Source: Neolewinella agarilytica (GTDB lineage Bacteria > Bacteroidota > Bacteroidia > Chitinophagales > Saprospiraceae). From it: a stretch of 64,000 nt of DNA. The position numbers and the translations under genes were made by a program. The stretch spans positions 163,454 through 227,453 of the forward strand of contig NZ_FOFB01000008.1 of assembly GCF_900110645.1 (NCBI RefSeq), read 5' to 3'. Below the pieces are notes generated by a model. That model ran no database searches. It was not told the origin of the DNA and saw nothing but the letters and a program-made list of their open reading frames with translations. Of this stretch, positions 26,675 through 35,245 are shown one piece after another; within the stretch, counting starts at the first letter, position 1; the number at the start of each line of letters is the position of its first letter.

Positions 26675-28099
26675 TTAATAATCAAAGGCCAGTTTTTCAC
26701 TTGGGTACCCGAAGAGGTTGTCCTCTTTGATGATACGCGCTACTTTCTCCGGCACCATTTTCTCCCAACCGTCTTCTCCGGCACGGATCATGCTCAGTAC
26801 ATTCTTGGAGTAAATGTCCAGGTGTTCTGCATGGAAATCCGTCAGGTCAACAATTTGCCCGCTATCCAGCAGGTGCTTGTACAGGAACTTTACACCCTCC
26901 GGAATGGGCACGTTCTGCGCCGTCATCAGGTCAGAAGACCCTTCCTGCCGGGCGGGGTAGATGTAGAGCTTCACGTTACGGGTAAAGATCTCCCCGAAGG
27001 CCGCCAACAGCCGGCCGTCCTGATTGTCCCGGAACCTTTCGTTAATGAGCTGCAGCAATTCATTAACGCCCAGCACGATGCCGACCGGGGCTACTTTATA
27101 GAGGCTGAGGTATTCGATCAAATCGCCGTACCGCTCGTAGTTGGAGATGATAACGGTTTGCCCCAGTTCATTGAGTAGTGTGGCGCGGTGCAGAAAATCC
27201 CGTTCGTTGAGCTCAGCGCTGTGCTGGAGGTTGTCCAGCGTTAGTTCTGTGAGCAGGAAGCTTTTAGTGGGGTCGATGCCCTCGGATTCCCGGAATTGTT
27301 TATAGCCCGCCCGCAGCATATCCTCGTTGACCAGGGTGGTGGGGCGGAAGCTTCCCCGAACGACCATCACGGATTTACGGTACAGAAACTCACTGGGGTG
27401 GATGCTCCGGCCTGCAGGGTTGAACATCGTGATGTCCGTCAGGCCATGCTTTACCAACCAGAGGCTCAGTAAACGGTTATCGACCGGGAAGTCTGGTCCT
27501 TCCAGCACGATCATGTCGATGGCGATACGCCCCTTCAGTCCGTCCATCAGGCTGAGGACCAAAGTCTCCGGATCGTCGTGATAATTGTAAGCAGCGTAGA
27601 TCATGTTTACCCCCAGAATGCCAATAGCCTGCTGTTGCAGCTGGTTGTCATTGTCGAGCATCCGAACGTGTAAGGCCAGGTCATTATAGGTGTTAGCGGC
27701 ACAATCCAGCTGAAAGCGAAGCCCTAACCAGCCGTTCCCCCGAATGGTCCGGCTGTAGTTGATTGCCGCTACGGTATCGGCGAAGACGAAGAAGGTGGCA
27801 TCCGGCCGGTCGTGTCGCAGCCGGTCGACCATCAATTCGTATTCGTGATCCATCATTTTGTGAATCCGGCTTTCACAAACGTAGCGCCCTGAGGGCTCAA
27901 CGCCATAAATCTGGTCGGAGTACACTTTATCGTAAGCACTCATCGTCTTGGCAATGGTGCCAGCGGCAGCGCCGACCTGAAAGAAGTAACGGGCAACCTC
28001 CTGCCCCGCACCAATCTCAGCGAAGGTGCCGTAGATTTTCGGATTCAGATTGATTTCGAGGGCTTTCTGATCGGTCTCGAGTAATTGACGTTGGGGCAT
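26675..28099 (-). CDS. Conserved Bacteroidota protein of unknown function
   Basis: About 474 residues from the start at MPQRQLLETDQKAL. A longer reading from base 28168 adds 23 basic residues but runs through an inverted-repeat promoter region, so I reject it. The strongly patterned N-terminus (NPKIYGTFAEIGAGQEVARYFFQVGAAAGTIAKTMSAYDKVYSDQIYG) is a block I have seen in a conserved bacterial family annotated inconsistently in databases. Glycines in EIGAGQE and VGAAAGTIAK suggest a nucleotide- or cofactor-binding region, but this is not proven. It lacks a signal peptide or membrane segment. It is divergent from the sigma-factor operon, sharing the palindromic control region. Confidence 0.75.
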   Translation of the reverse strand: MPQRQLLETDQKALEINLNPKIYGTFAEIGAGQEVARYFFQVGAAAGTIAKTMSAYDKVYSDQIYGVEPSGRYVCESRIHKMMDHEYELMVDRLRHDRPDATFFVFADTVAAINYSRTIRGNGWLGLRFQLDCAANTYNDLALHVRMLDNDNQLQQQAIGILGVNMIYAAYNYHDDPETLVLSLMDGLKGRIAIDMIVLEGPDFPVDNRLLSLWLVKHGLTDITMFNPAGRSIHPSEFLYRKSVMVVRGSFRPTTLVNEDMLRAGYKQFRESEGIDPTKSFLLTELTLDNLQHSAELNERDFLHRATLLNELGQTVIISNYERYGDLIEYLSLYKVAPVGIVLGVNELLQLINERFRDNQDGRLLAAFGEIFTRNVKLYIYPARQEGSSDLMTAQNVPIPEGVKFLYKHLLDSGQIVDLTDFHAEHLDIYSKNVLSMIRAGEDGWEKMVPEKVARIIKEDNLFGYPSEKLAFDY

Positions 28100-28123
28100 G
28101 GAAGGAAGGCTTGTGAAACGTGA

Positions 28124-28166
28124 GGGCAAGATACGGCGTTTGCCCTTCTTCCTCCGTATCTTGCCC
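28124..28166. promoter_or_regulatory. Symmetric divergent promoter/operator
   Basis: A perfect 13-bp inverted repeat, GGGCAAGATACGG and CCGTATCTTGCCC, has a 17-base spacer between two divergent genes. Reading outward on each strand gives CCGTATCTTGCCC, whose TATCTTG resembles a -7 element. The design may serve both as twin promoters and as a binding site for a symmetric regulator, possibly the adjacent sigma factor itself. Confidence 0.6.
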
Positions 28167-28171
28167 ATCCC

Positions 28172-28768
28172 ATGCTCCGAAACCTAAACACCGGTACGGC
28201 TAATCCAGACACGGCCGACGCCGATCTCCTCGCCCGCTTTCAGGAAAGCGGCGCGGCGGATGATCTCCTGCCGCTCTACGAGCGGCATGCGGAGCTGATT
28301 TACGCTCTGGGAATTCGTTACCTCGGCACACCGGAACGGGCGGAAGATGCAGGCATGGAAATCTGGGCCGTGCTGATGGAAAAGTTGCCGAAGCACGAAA
28401 TCAAAAATTTCAGATCCTGGCTGCAAACCACCGTCCGCAATCACTGTCTGATGCAGCTCCGTCGCGAAAAACGGGACCCGCTGAGAAATAACGACGCGGA
28501 GCTTATGCAATCCGACCGCTTGCTGCATCTATCCACTGAATCAAATCATCAAACCAACAACGATACCCGCCCGCTGTATCACTGTCTGAAGCAACTGAAG
28601 GAAGAACAAGCCCGCTGCGTGCGGATGTTTTACCTGCAGGAGGGCGAGAGCTATCAGTCCATTGCCGAAAAGCTAGACCTAAGTGTAGGCAAAGTGCGTT
28701 CTCATTTGCAGAACGGCCGCCGTAACCTTAAAACCTGCCTGGAAGGGCGGGAAAAATCAACCGAATAA
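28172..28768 (+). CDS. ECF-type RNA polymerase sigma factor
   Basis: A 198-residue sigma-70-family protein. Region 2 is recognisable in LLARFQESGAADDLLPLYERHAELIYALGIRYLGTPERAEDAGMEIW and continues to FRSWLQTTVRNHCLMQLRREKRDPL. Region 4 is in CVRMFYLQEGESYQSIAEKLDLSVGKVRSHLQNGRRNLKTCL, a good helix-turn-helix. The stop codon is immediately followed by the GTG of the next gene, which encodes an anti-sigma-like membrane protein, so the pair is probably translationally coupled. It may control its own palindromic promoter. The target genes are unknown. Confidence 0.92.
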   Translation: MLRNLNTGTANPDTADADLLARFQESGAADDLLPLYERHAELIYALGIRYLGTPERAEDAGMEIWAVLMEKLPKHEIKNFRSWLQTTVRNHCLMQLRREKRDPLRNNDAELMQSDRLLHLSTESNHQTNNDTRPLYHCLKQLKEEQARCVRMFYLQEGESYQSIAEKLDLSVGKVRSHLQNGRRNLKTCLEGREKSTE

Positions 28769-30205
28769 GTGTCCGAAACGAATCCTAACATCACCGAGTT
28801 GCTGCGTCGCTACCTGAGCGGCGCCATCACCGCCCCGGAGGAGGCGGAGCTGGAGCGGTTGGCCCGGAAGGACGAGACTTTGCGGGACGCTATGCAGGGC
28901 CTGCAGTCCGCTCCGGAAGAAGACCATCTGGCACGGGTGGAGCGGATGAAAGCCCGCGTTCGCCAGCAGGCAGGACAAGGGGCGCGGACGCCGGTGCAAA
29001 GTAAGGTTAAGGGCAGTGAAAGCCCCGCTGGAGGCGCCGTTGTTCGCCCCCTCCAACGCTATCGCTACTACGCTGCCGCCGCCGTCTTATTACTGCTCAT
29101 CTCGGCCGTTTTTCTGCTGCCCCGCTTTCAGGAAGAAGCCTTCGCAACGGATGTAGCCATGAAGACAGAGCCCATTCAGGAAACGCCCGCCCCGGAGTTT
29201 TCTCCCGCCCCGGAGCCCGACCAGGCCGCTGAGGCAGAAGCCCCGACTCCCCTTGCTGCTGAAAACGAACCATCGGACCTGCGCCCCGGCGCCGCTACCT
29301 CCGCTGCTGCTCCAAAGCCTGCCCCCCGACAACAAAAAGACGTAGTGGTAAGCTCGCCCCCACCTCCTTCGCCCCCGGTTACTGCTGAAGAGGAAGAGAT
29401 GAATGACGACATTGCGGAAGAGGTTTTCGTCGCCGCTCCTACGACGGCTGCCCCTACGGCTCCACCGGCAATCCGCCGCCCGTCCCCCGCTGCCGTGCAA
29501 CGGACTGACGAGGCTGCCGCTAAACTGGAAGCACGAGCGGAACAGGAACGGGCATCCGTTTCCCGTAGCCGCAGCCAACGCTCCCGGGCGGAAGCGGATG
29601 ATATGTCCGTTACTGCAGCTACAACTGCGGGCATTAGCAATGGTCCGTCAATACTTAGCGGTCGCGTTACCAACGAAAACGGAGAACCTGTTGCCAATGC
29701 TTTGGTACGTCAGCCTGGCCTGCCCATCGGTCAGCGAACGGATAGCAACGGTGTTTTCCAAATTTCTGCGGATGCAACAGCAACCATGCTGGATATCTCT
29801 CATCCCGATTTTAACGAGGAGCGTGTCGACGTAAAAAGCCTGGGCGCTGACCTGCAAATCACCCTGGAACAAGAAAAAAGAGTGGACTACGCAGAGTGGA
29901 AAAAATCCTGGGAATCCACTAAGATACCACTGGACGACACGCCCGGTTACGCGCTGCCCGAAGAAGGGTACAATGCCCTTCGTAAACGAATTGAGGAAAA
30001 CAAACCCGAGGGTATTCCTGCGGGTAAAATCAAGTTTAGCTTCCTGGTGGATACGGACGGAATGCTCAGTGACTTCATTTTCCGTGGCCAACCGGAGCAG
30101 GCGACGATGGATTACATCGGCACCACCATCATGAACACCTCCATCTGGAATGTAGTGAAGGGGGAGGAGCCGGTCCGGGTTTATTTTAAGGTGGTGTTTG
30201 AGTAG
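28769..30205 (+). CDS. Anti-sigma-factor-like membrane protein with carboxypeptidase-regulatory and TonB-C-like domains
   Basis: Starts with GTG directly after the sigma factor stop. Residues 1-66 resemble a zinc-free anti-sigma N-terminus (ITELLRRYLSGAITAPEEAELERLARKDETLRDAM). A single TM helix lies at about 99-117 (YYAAAAVLLLLISAVFLL). A 170-residue Pro/Ala/Glu-rich linker follows. Residues ~297-355 form a carboxypeptidase-regulatory-like beta sandwich (LSGRVTNENGEPVANALV ... GVFQISADATATMLDISHPDF). The last ~100 residues (GIPAGKIKFSFLVDTDGMLSDFIF ... VRVYFKVVFE) resemble a TonB C-terminal domain. It is predicted to hold the sigma factor at the inner membrane while sensing in the periplasm. 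Residues 71-76 (GARTPV) are encoded by a near-match of the 17-bp word. Confidence 0.85.
   Translation: MSETNPNITELLRRYLSGAITAPEEAELERLARKDETLRDAMQGLQSAPEEDHLARVERMKARVRQQAGQGARTPVQSKVKGSESPAGGAVVRPLQRYRYYAAAAVLLLLISAVFLLPRFQEEAFATDVAMKTEPIQETPAPEFSPAPEPDQAAEAEAPTPLAAENEPSDLRPGAATSAAAPKPAPRQQKDVVVSSPPPPSPPVTAEEEEMNDDIAEEVFVAAPTTAAPTAPPAIRRPSPAAVQRTDEAAAKLEARAEQERASVSRSRSQRSRAEADDMSVTAATTAGISNGPSILSGRVTNENGEPVANALVRQPGLPIGQRTDSNGVFQISADATATMLDISHPDFNEERVDVKSLGADLQITLEQEKRVDYAEWKKSWESTKIPLDDTPGYALPEEGYNALRKRIEENKPEGIPAGKIKFSFLVDTDGMLSDFIFRGQPEQATMDYIGTTIMNTSIWNVVKGEEPVRVYFKVVFE
28981..28997 (-). repeat. Dispersed 17-bp word, one mismatch, in coding sequence
   Basis: The minus strand reads GCACCGGCGTCCGCGCC with CTTT before it. 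It falls in the cytoplasmic linker of the anti-sigma-like protein, where it encodes GARTPV. A further, weaker likeness (GGACCTGCGCCCCGGCGCC) lies in the same gene's Ala/Pro linker at 29275-29293. Confidence 0.7.
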
Positions 30206-30207
30206 GG

Positions 30208-30558
30208 CTAATCTTCCAGGTCCAGTACTATCCGAAGCGCATCCACCAATTGTTCCGCTGCTGCCTCCGGCAAATCTCCCAGCTTCCGGCGGAAACGCCG
30301 GTTATCGATAGCCGTCACCTGATCCACCAGAATGTCTCCCGGACCATTAAGACCGCCATCTCCTTCATTCAGGTGAATGCGCAAGATGGTGGCTTTGGGT
30401 TTCAGATTGGTCGTTAGTGGGCAAACCATCGTTGAAGGATGGCCGGCGGCATTGAGCATATCCGATTGCACAATCACGACGGGGCGGGTTTTACCGACTT
30501 CCGTTCCGCTTTGTGGATTAAGATTCGCCAGCCAGAGCTCAAATCGTTGATAGCTCAT
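30208..30558 (-). CDS. MazF/PemK-type toxin (endoribonuclease)
   Basis: A 116-residue member of the PemK/MazF family, ribosome-independent mRNA interferases. Family features are YQRFELWLANLNPQSGTEVGKTRPVVIVQSD (SH3-like core with the RPVVIVQ strand), TMVCPLTTN, LRIHLNEGDGGLNGPGDILVDQVTAIDNRRF, and a final helix LVDALRIVLDLED. The start codon directly follows the stop codon of the antitoxin gene. The cut-site specificity cannot be read from the sequence. Confidence 0.92.
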   Translation of the reverse strand: MSYQRFELWLANLNPQSGTEVGKTRPVVIVQSDMLNAAGHPSTMVCPLTTNLKPKATILRIHLNEGDGGLNGPGDILVDQVTAIDNRRFRRKLGDLPEAAAEQLVDALRIVLDLED

Positions 30559-30801
30559 TTAGTCCTTGGGTAAAGTTTCCAGTAATGTATCGTCAAAGTC
30601 CGCCAGCACCTCCATGGAGTCTTCCCGAACGAGCTCAGACTCAAAAGCGAGTTGCTCTTTCAACAGTTTACGCCGTTGAATGCGGTTGTAACTAGCCAGG
30701 GCCTCGTTGATATAGCGGTTGCGGGCTTGCTGCAGCTCACCCACTATTTTCTCCGTCTCCTGGAAGATGTGATCATCAATTTTTAGCGAAATGGTTTTCA
30801 T
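30559..30801 (-). CDS. Ribbon-helix-helix antitoxin
   Basis: An 80-residue partner of the MazF-type toxin. The N-terminus MKTISLKIDDHIFQETEKIV is a ribbon-helix-helix DNA-binding strand and helix, followed by NRYINEALASYNRIQRRKLLKEQL. The acidic C-terminal tail (LADFDDTLLETLPKD) is typical of the toxin-binding part. It is the first gene of the pair and presumably represses its own promoter through the repeats just upstream. Confidence 0.87.
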   Translation of the reverse strand: MKTISLKIDDHIFQETEKIVGELQQARNRYINEALASYNRIQRRKLLKEQLAFESELVREDSMEVLADFDDTLLETLPKD

Positions 30802-30805
30802 GCCA

Positions 30806-30838
30806 GTATATATTTTGAGTATATCGTAAAGGTATACC
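30806..30838 (-). promoter_or_regulatory. Candidate antitoxin operator: three GTATA boxes at 13-bp spacing
   Basis: GTATA begins at 30806, 30819 and 30832, an exact 13-bp periodicity. The last copy lies inside the palindrome GGTATACC. It sits immediately upstream of the antitoxin start. Regularly spaced short boxes are what ribbon-helix-helix dimers bind. Confidence 0.55.
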
Positions 30839-30966
30839 CTGAAACCAATGTGAAGTTGTTAAAGTTTCAGCATTTGGTCGATGGATTTGCTTGGCCCGTC
30901 GTCAATCCGATCTTCCTTGTCGCCTGACCTGAAAGATACCGCTGCTCAACCTTATCTTGCGTCCCT

Positions 30967-33846
30967 ATGACGTACGAGAATTTCACTACTAAAGCTCAGG
31001 AGGCCATCATTCAGGCCCAAAAGATTGCTAAAGAGATGGATCAGCAACAGGTGGATACACCTCACCTGCTGGCCGGAATCATCACGGTTGACGAAAGCGT
31101 TGCTGATTTTATCTTCAAGAAAGTGGGCGTTGACACCGCTGCCGTCCGGCGGGAGATCAAAGAAACCCTGACGGACTATCCGAAAGTAAAGGGAGCGCAG
31201 AAGCAATTTCTGACGAATGACGCCAACCGGGCCCTGAGTCGGGCGAAGAAAATGCTGACCGATTTTGGTGATCAGTATATCAGTATTGAGCTCATGTTGC
31301 TGGGCATCATACAGGGAGCCAGTGATAAAGGAGCTCGCATTATGAAGGAGCTTGGTGCCACCAACGATGGTATCCGCGGCGCCATTCAGGATCTGCGTAA
31401 AGGGAAAACCGTTAGTGAGCCCGGAGACGACAACACTTACAATCTTTTAGAAAAGTACACGATCAACCTCAACCAGCGGGCGGAGAGTGGAAAGCTGGAC
31501 CCCATTGTGGGGCGTGACGAAGAAATCCGTCGTTTACTGCAAATCCTCAGCCGTCGCAAGAAAAACAACCCGCTCTTAATTGGTGAGCCTGGAGTTGGTA
31601 AGACCGCCATTGTGGAAGGTATTGCCTGGCGCATCGTTAAGGGCGACGTGCCGGAAAGCCTGAAGTCAAAAGAAATATTTGTGCTCGACATTGCCGGCAT
31701 GCTGGCCGGCGCGAAATACAAGGGTGACTTTGAAGAACGCCTAAAGGGCATCATTAAGGAAGTATCCAACAGTAACGGCCGCTACGTACTTTTCGTAGAC
31801 GAAATACATACCCTCATCGGTGCTGGTGGAGGCAACGGCGCTATGGACGCGGCTAACATCCTGAAGCCTGCGCTGGCCCGTGGAGACCTCCGCACCATTG
31901 GGGCAACGACCCTGGATGAATACCAGAAGTACTTCGAGAAAGACAAGGCCCTCGTGCGTCGTTTCCAAACCGTACGCATCAATGAGCCCAGTGTGGAAGA
32001 CACGATCTCCATCCTGCGGGGACTGCAGGAGCGCTACGAAGTTTACCACAAGATCGAGATCCTCGATGAAGCCCTCGTTGCTGCTGCTGAGCTAAGTAAC
32101 CGCTACATCAGCGATCGCTTCCTGCCAGACAAAGCCATCGATCTGATCGATGAGTCTGCCGCCCGTCTCCGCCTGGAGCTGGATAGCGTACCGGAGGAAA
32201 TCGACGAAGCCGACCGTAAAGTGCGCCAGCTGGAGATTGAGAAAGAAGCCATCAAGCGGGAGGGCAGTGCCCCCAAGCTGAAGTTGATCGAAGAGCAGAT
32301 CGCCAACGCCCGTGAAAGCCGTGACAGCCTGCGGGCCCGCTGGCGCAACGAGAAGGATCTGGTGGACAATAGCCAGAACCTCAAAAAGCAAATGGAAGAA
32401 CTGGAACTGGAAGCCGACAAGGCAGAACGCGCCAGTGACTTTGAGACCGTCGCCAAGATTCGCTACGGACAGTTAGCGGACCTGCAAAAGCAGATCGAAG
32501 CGGCTGAAAAGGAGTTAGAAGAACTGCCTGATGACAAGCGCTTCACCAACGAAGAAGTAACGGCTAACGACATCGCCGAAGTAGTGGGCCGCTGGACCGG
32601 TATCCCCGTTCAGCGAATGCTGCAGAGCGAGCGCGAAAAACTGCTCAAACTGGAGGATGAACTGCACAAGCGGCTCATCGGTCAGGACGAGGCTGTGCGC
32701 GCCGTCTCTGATGCCGTCCGGCGCTCCCGCGCCGGCCTTCAGGATGAGAACCGGCCCATCGGTTCTTTCATTTTCCTGGGCCCTACCGGTGTCGGTAAAA
32801 CGGAGCTGGCCAAGGCGCTTGCTGAAGTCCTTTTCAACGACGATAAAGCCATCACCCGCATCGACATGAGCGAATACCAGGAGCGGCATACCGTGAGTCG
32901 CCTGGTGGGGGCCCCTCCCGGATACGTTGGTTACGACGAAGGTGGCCAGCTGACCGAAGCCGTTCGCCAACGGCCTTACTCTATCGTTCTGCTCGACGAG
33001 ATCGAGAAGGCTCACCCGGACACCTTCAATATCCTGCTGCAGGTGCTCGATGATGGCCGCCTCACGGATAACCGTGGCCGCGTAGCCAACTTCAAGAACA
33101 CCCTCATCATCATGACCTCCAATATGGGGGCGGATAAGATTCTGGAGAACTTCGAAGACCTGGCCAGCGTCGGAGACGAGCACCGGGGCGAAATCATCGC
33201 TACTACCAAAGAGGAAGTCTTCGATACACTAAAAGAGGAGCTCCGTCCGGAATTCCTCAATCGGATCGATGAACGTATTATGTTCCTGCCTCTTTCCCGG
33301 GAAGAGATCAAGAAAATTGCCCGTCTGCTGCTGCGTAAGACGGAGAAGATGCTCGCCCGCCAGGGAATGATGATCAAGATCAGCGAACGTGCCCTGGACT
33401 GGCTTGCAGAGCGGGGCTATGACCCGCAGTTTGGTGCGCGCCCGATGAAGCGCGTACTGCAGGCTGACCTGGCCGATGAACTGAGTAAAGACCTGATTGC
33501 GGGTAACTTCGTCGCCGGAGACACCATCTACGCCGACGCTGGTAAGGACAAGCTCACCTTCAGTAAAAAGCCCTTCCCGAAGAAAGAGCCCGCTGCCGAA
33601 GTAGACGAGGAAGCCGCTGCTGAAGCCAAAGCCGTGCTGGCCGAAAAGGCTAAAGCAGAGGAAAAGGAAAAGGCCGAAAAAGCGCCGCGGAAGCGGAGCC
33701 GACGCGGAGGAAAATCCAAGCCGAAAGCAGAAGACAGCGAAAAGGCCGAAGAGGAAAGCAAAGAAAACGTGGCCGAGCTGAAGAAGGCTACGCAGGAACT
33801 GCTGGACGCTACGGAGGCGGTGAAGAAGGAGAAGAAGAAAAAGTAA
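30967..33846 (+). CDS. clpB: Chaperone ClpB with an extra charged C-terminal tail
   Basis: An AAA+ disaggregase that rescues aggregated proteins with DnaK. The N-domain begins [19 protein letters not shown]. The first ATPase domain has Walker [14 protein letters not shown] and [32 protein letters not shown] full-length coiled-coil M-domain of ClpB type (about 410-540; [27 protein letters not shown]) separates it from the second ATPase domain ([46 protein letters not shown]). No ClpP-binding tripeptide loop is apparent, supporting ClpB over ClpC. Typical ClpB ends near residue 865; here a further ~95 residues rich in Lys, Glu and Ala ([20 protein letters not shown]) are appended. Confidence 0.92.
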   Translation: MTYENFTTKAQEAIIQAQKIAKEMDQQQVDTPHLLAGIITVDESVADFIFKKVGVDTAAVRREIKETLTDYPKVKGAQKQFLTNDANRALSRAKKMLTDFGDQYISIELMLLGIIQGASDKGARIMKELGATNDGIRGAIQDLRKGKTVSEPGDDNTYNLLEKYTINLNQRAESGKLDPIVGRDEEIRRLLQILSRRKKNNPLLIGEPGVGKTAIVEGIAWRIVKGDVPESLKSKEIFVLDIAGMLAGAKYKGDFEERLKGIIKEVSNSNGRYVLFVDEIHTLIGAGGGNGAMDAANILKPALARGDLRTIGATTLDEYQKYFEKDKALVRRFQTVRINEPSVEDTISILRGLQERYEVYHKIEILDEALVAAAELSNRYISDRFLPDKAIDLIDESAARLRLELDSVPEEIDEADRKVRQLEIEKEAIKREGSAPKLKLIEEQIANARESRDSLRARWRNEKDLVDNSQNLKKQMEELELEADKAERASDFETVAKIRYGQLADLQKQIEAAEKELEELPDDKRFTNEEVTANDIAEVVGRWTGIPVQRMLQSEREKLLKLEDELHKRLIGQDEAVRAVSDAVRRSRAGLQDENRPIGSFIFLGPTGVGKTELAKALAEVLFNDDKAITRIDMSEYQERHTVSRLVGAPPGYVGYDEGGQLTEAVRQRPYSIVLLDEIEKAHPDTFNILLQVLDDGRLTDNRGRVANFKNTLIIMTSNMGADKILENFEDLASVGDEHRGEIIATTKEEVFDTLKEELRPEFLNRIDERIMFLPLSREEIKKIARLLLRKTEKMLARQGMMIKISERALDWLAERGYDPQFGARPMKRVLQADLADELSKDLIAGNFVAGDTIYADAGKDKLTFSKKPFPKKEPAAEVDEEAAAEAKAVLAEKAKAEEKEKAEKAPRKRSRRGGKSKPKAEDSEKAEEESKENVAELKKATQELLDATEAVKKEKKKK

Positions 33847-33930
33847 TGTAGTATTGTAGCCGGTAGTAATGTAGTGCCCGGCACACATGCTAAAAGGGAC
33901 TACATTACTACCGACTACAATACTACATTA
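33844..33930. repeat. Octamer-period inverted repeat (32-bp arms) at the clpB stop
   Basis: The left arm starts on the clpB TAA codon, and the arms match at 31 of 32 positions around a 23-base loop. Each arm reads as units of about 8 bp: TAATGTAG, TATTGTAG, CCGGTAG, TAATGTAG. The loop contains CACATGC. It is a likely strong RNA hairpin and terminator. Confidence 0.9.
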
Positions 33931-34030
33931 CTAAAAAAGCAGCCCCCATCACCCGCGAAGACGATGGAGGCCACCAAACAACATAACGTAAGTCTTGCGG
34001 TGGGATCCCCCCTGCTTTTAAGCTTTCTTT

Positions 34031-34049
34031 GGACCTGCGCTTTGCGCCC
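34031..34049 (+). repeat. Dispersed 17-bp word, variant with longer spacer
   Basis: GGACCTGCG, then CTTT, then GCGCCC, preceded by CTTT. It lies about 80 bases before the kinase-like gene. Confidence 0.5.
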
Positions 34050-34125
34050 GGAAAACCGAAAACAGCCGCAAATAGGTAACCATTCGAGCGTGGACTAAAG
34101 TTGCAGTTGTTACCTTGAGCGGACG

Positions 34126-35157
34126 ATGAAAAAGAAGCCCATCATCCCCGTACGCGAGCCACTGCGCAATTACCTGCGCCAACATCGTCGCGAGGTGAAA
34201 TTGCCGCTGCAATACGAAGACCTGGATCGGTTCAGCCAAACCGCCGCCCTGATCAACCATGAAGGGGAAGATACCCTCTGGCAGACGATTTATTACGAAG
34301 AACACGAGCGGGATTTTATCCTCAACGGCTTGCGGAAAATCTACGCTTTACTGCGGATGGATGGGGACATGACGGCCCTGGAGCACCTGGAAGTAGCCCG
34401 GGTAGATTACTGTCTGTTCGGTAACACCCGCCCGTTTCGCGTCCGGATCATCAACCGGCTCAATGATAACTACGATCACTTCTACGTTAAGAAATCTGAC
34501 GCTAACCGCGTCTACGGCCTGGAGTTGGAGGAATTGCTGAGCCCGGAAAGCGTCCGCTATCTCATCGACGGGCCGACACTGATTGAAGAGCACATTGCCG
34601 GCATCCCCGGCGATGATTTTTTCAAGGATAAGCTGGACGACATCACCTTCAACCAGATTCGGATGGCGAAGGAGTTCGTCAAGTTCAACGAGCGTTGTTT
34701 CGTGCGCCTGTTGGGCGATATGCGGGCCTATAACTACGTGATTGACATCACGCCAGACATCGAAGGAAGCCAGTTTCGTTTCCGGGCCATCGACTTCGAT
34801 CAGCAATGCTACGAGGGGAAGAAAAATTTCTACCTGCCGCAGTTTTTTAAAGAGAATAACCCCATCATTCTGATGGGTATCGAGCACATCGGTCCGCAGG
34901 CCGTCCGGCAATACCAGCTGGAAGAACGGGCCATGATCGGGGCCCGCATCAAGGCGGGTAACCGTCGCGTACGGGATTTGCTCAAGGTGATTACGGAAGA
35001 CGAAATCTCCGAGCCCGAAAAAATCCGGCAGCTGCGACGAGAGCTAAATGACCACCATCAAACGAGTCGATTCGCCCGTTGTAATACGATGGGAGACGTG
35101 CTGCAGGCGCATTTGCGGCTGGCGCTGGAGAAGGACTTCAGGCAGAGTTTTGGGTAG
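34126..35157 (+). CDS. Conserved protein with divergent protein-kinase/APH-like signature
   Basis: A 343-residue cytosolic protein without a named family that I know. The order of motifs resembles an aminoglycoside-phosphotransferase or protein-kinase fold. HFYVKKSD has a candidate ATP-binding Lys (122/123). LELEELL may supply the helix-C Glu (134/136). TLIEEHIAGIPGDDF looks like the hinge. RLLGDMRAYNYVID has the catalytic-loop pattern GD...N (Asp198, Asn203). FRAIDFDQQ gives the metal-binding Asp (223 or 225). The His usually before the catalytic Asp is absent. A basic helical region precedes the C-terminus. It stands between clpB and an ABC-F gene, with long hairpins on both sides, so it is probably monocistronic. 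Kinase activity is an inference. Confidence 0.7.
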   Translation: MKKKPIIPVREPLRNYLRQHRREVKLPLQYEDLDRFSQTAALINHEGEDTLWQTIYYEEHERDFILNGLRKIYALLRMDGDMTALEHLEVARVDYCLFGNTRPFRVRIINRLNDNYDHFYVKKSDANRVYGLELEELLSPESVRYLIDGPTLIEEHIAGIPGDDFFKDKLDDITFNQIRMAKEFVKFNERCFVRLLGDMRAYNYVIDITPDIEGSQFRFRAIDFDQQCYEGKKNFYLPQFFKENNPIILMGIEHIGPQAVRQYQLEERAMIGARIKAGNRRVRDLLKVITEDEISEPEKIRQLRRELNDHHQTSRFARCNTMGDVLQAHLRLALEKDFRQSFG

Positions 35158-35238
35158 TTAGTCTTTTGGTGCGTTGGTGTTTTGGACTGTCTCTTCCCAC
35201 ATGCGGCAGCCCAAAATACCAACGAACCAAAAGACTAA
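35158..35238. repeat. Octamer-period inverted repeat (28-bp arms) between convergent genes
   Basis: The left arm begins on the base after the kinase-like gene's TAG, and the arms match at 26 of 28 positions. Units are TTTTGGTG, CGTTGGTG and TTTTGG; on the right they are CCAAAATA, CCAACGAA and CCAAAAGA. The loop contains ACATGCGGCAG, continuing as CCC into the right arm. This 14-mer also occurs, inverted, in the hairpin at 41152. Confidence 0.9.
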
Positions 35239-35245
35239 GACATCC

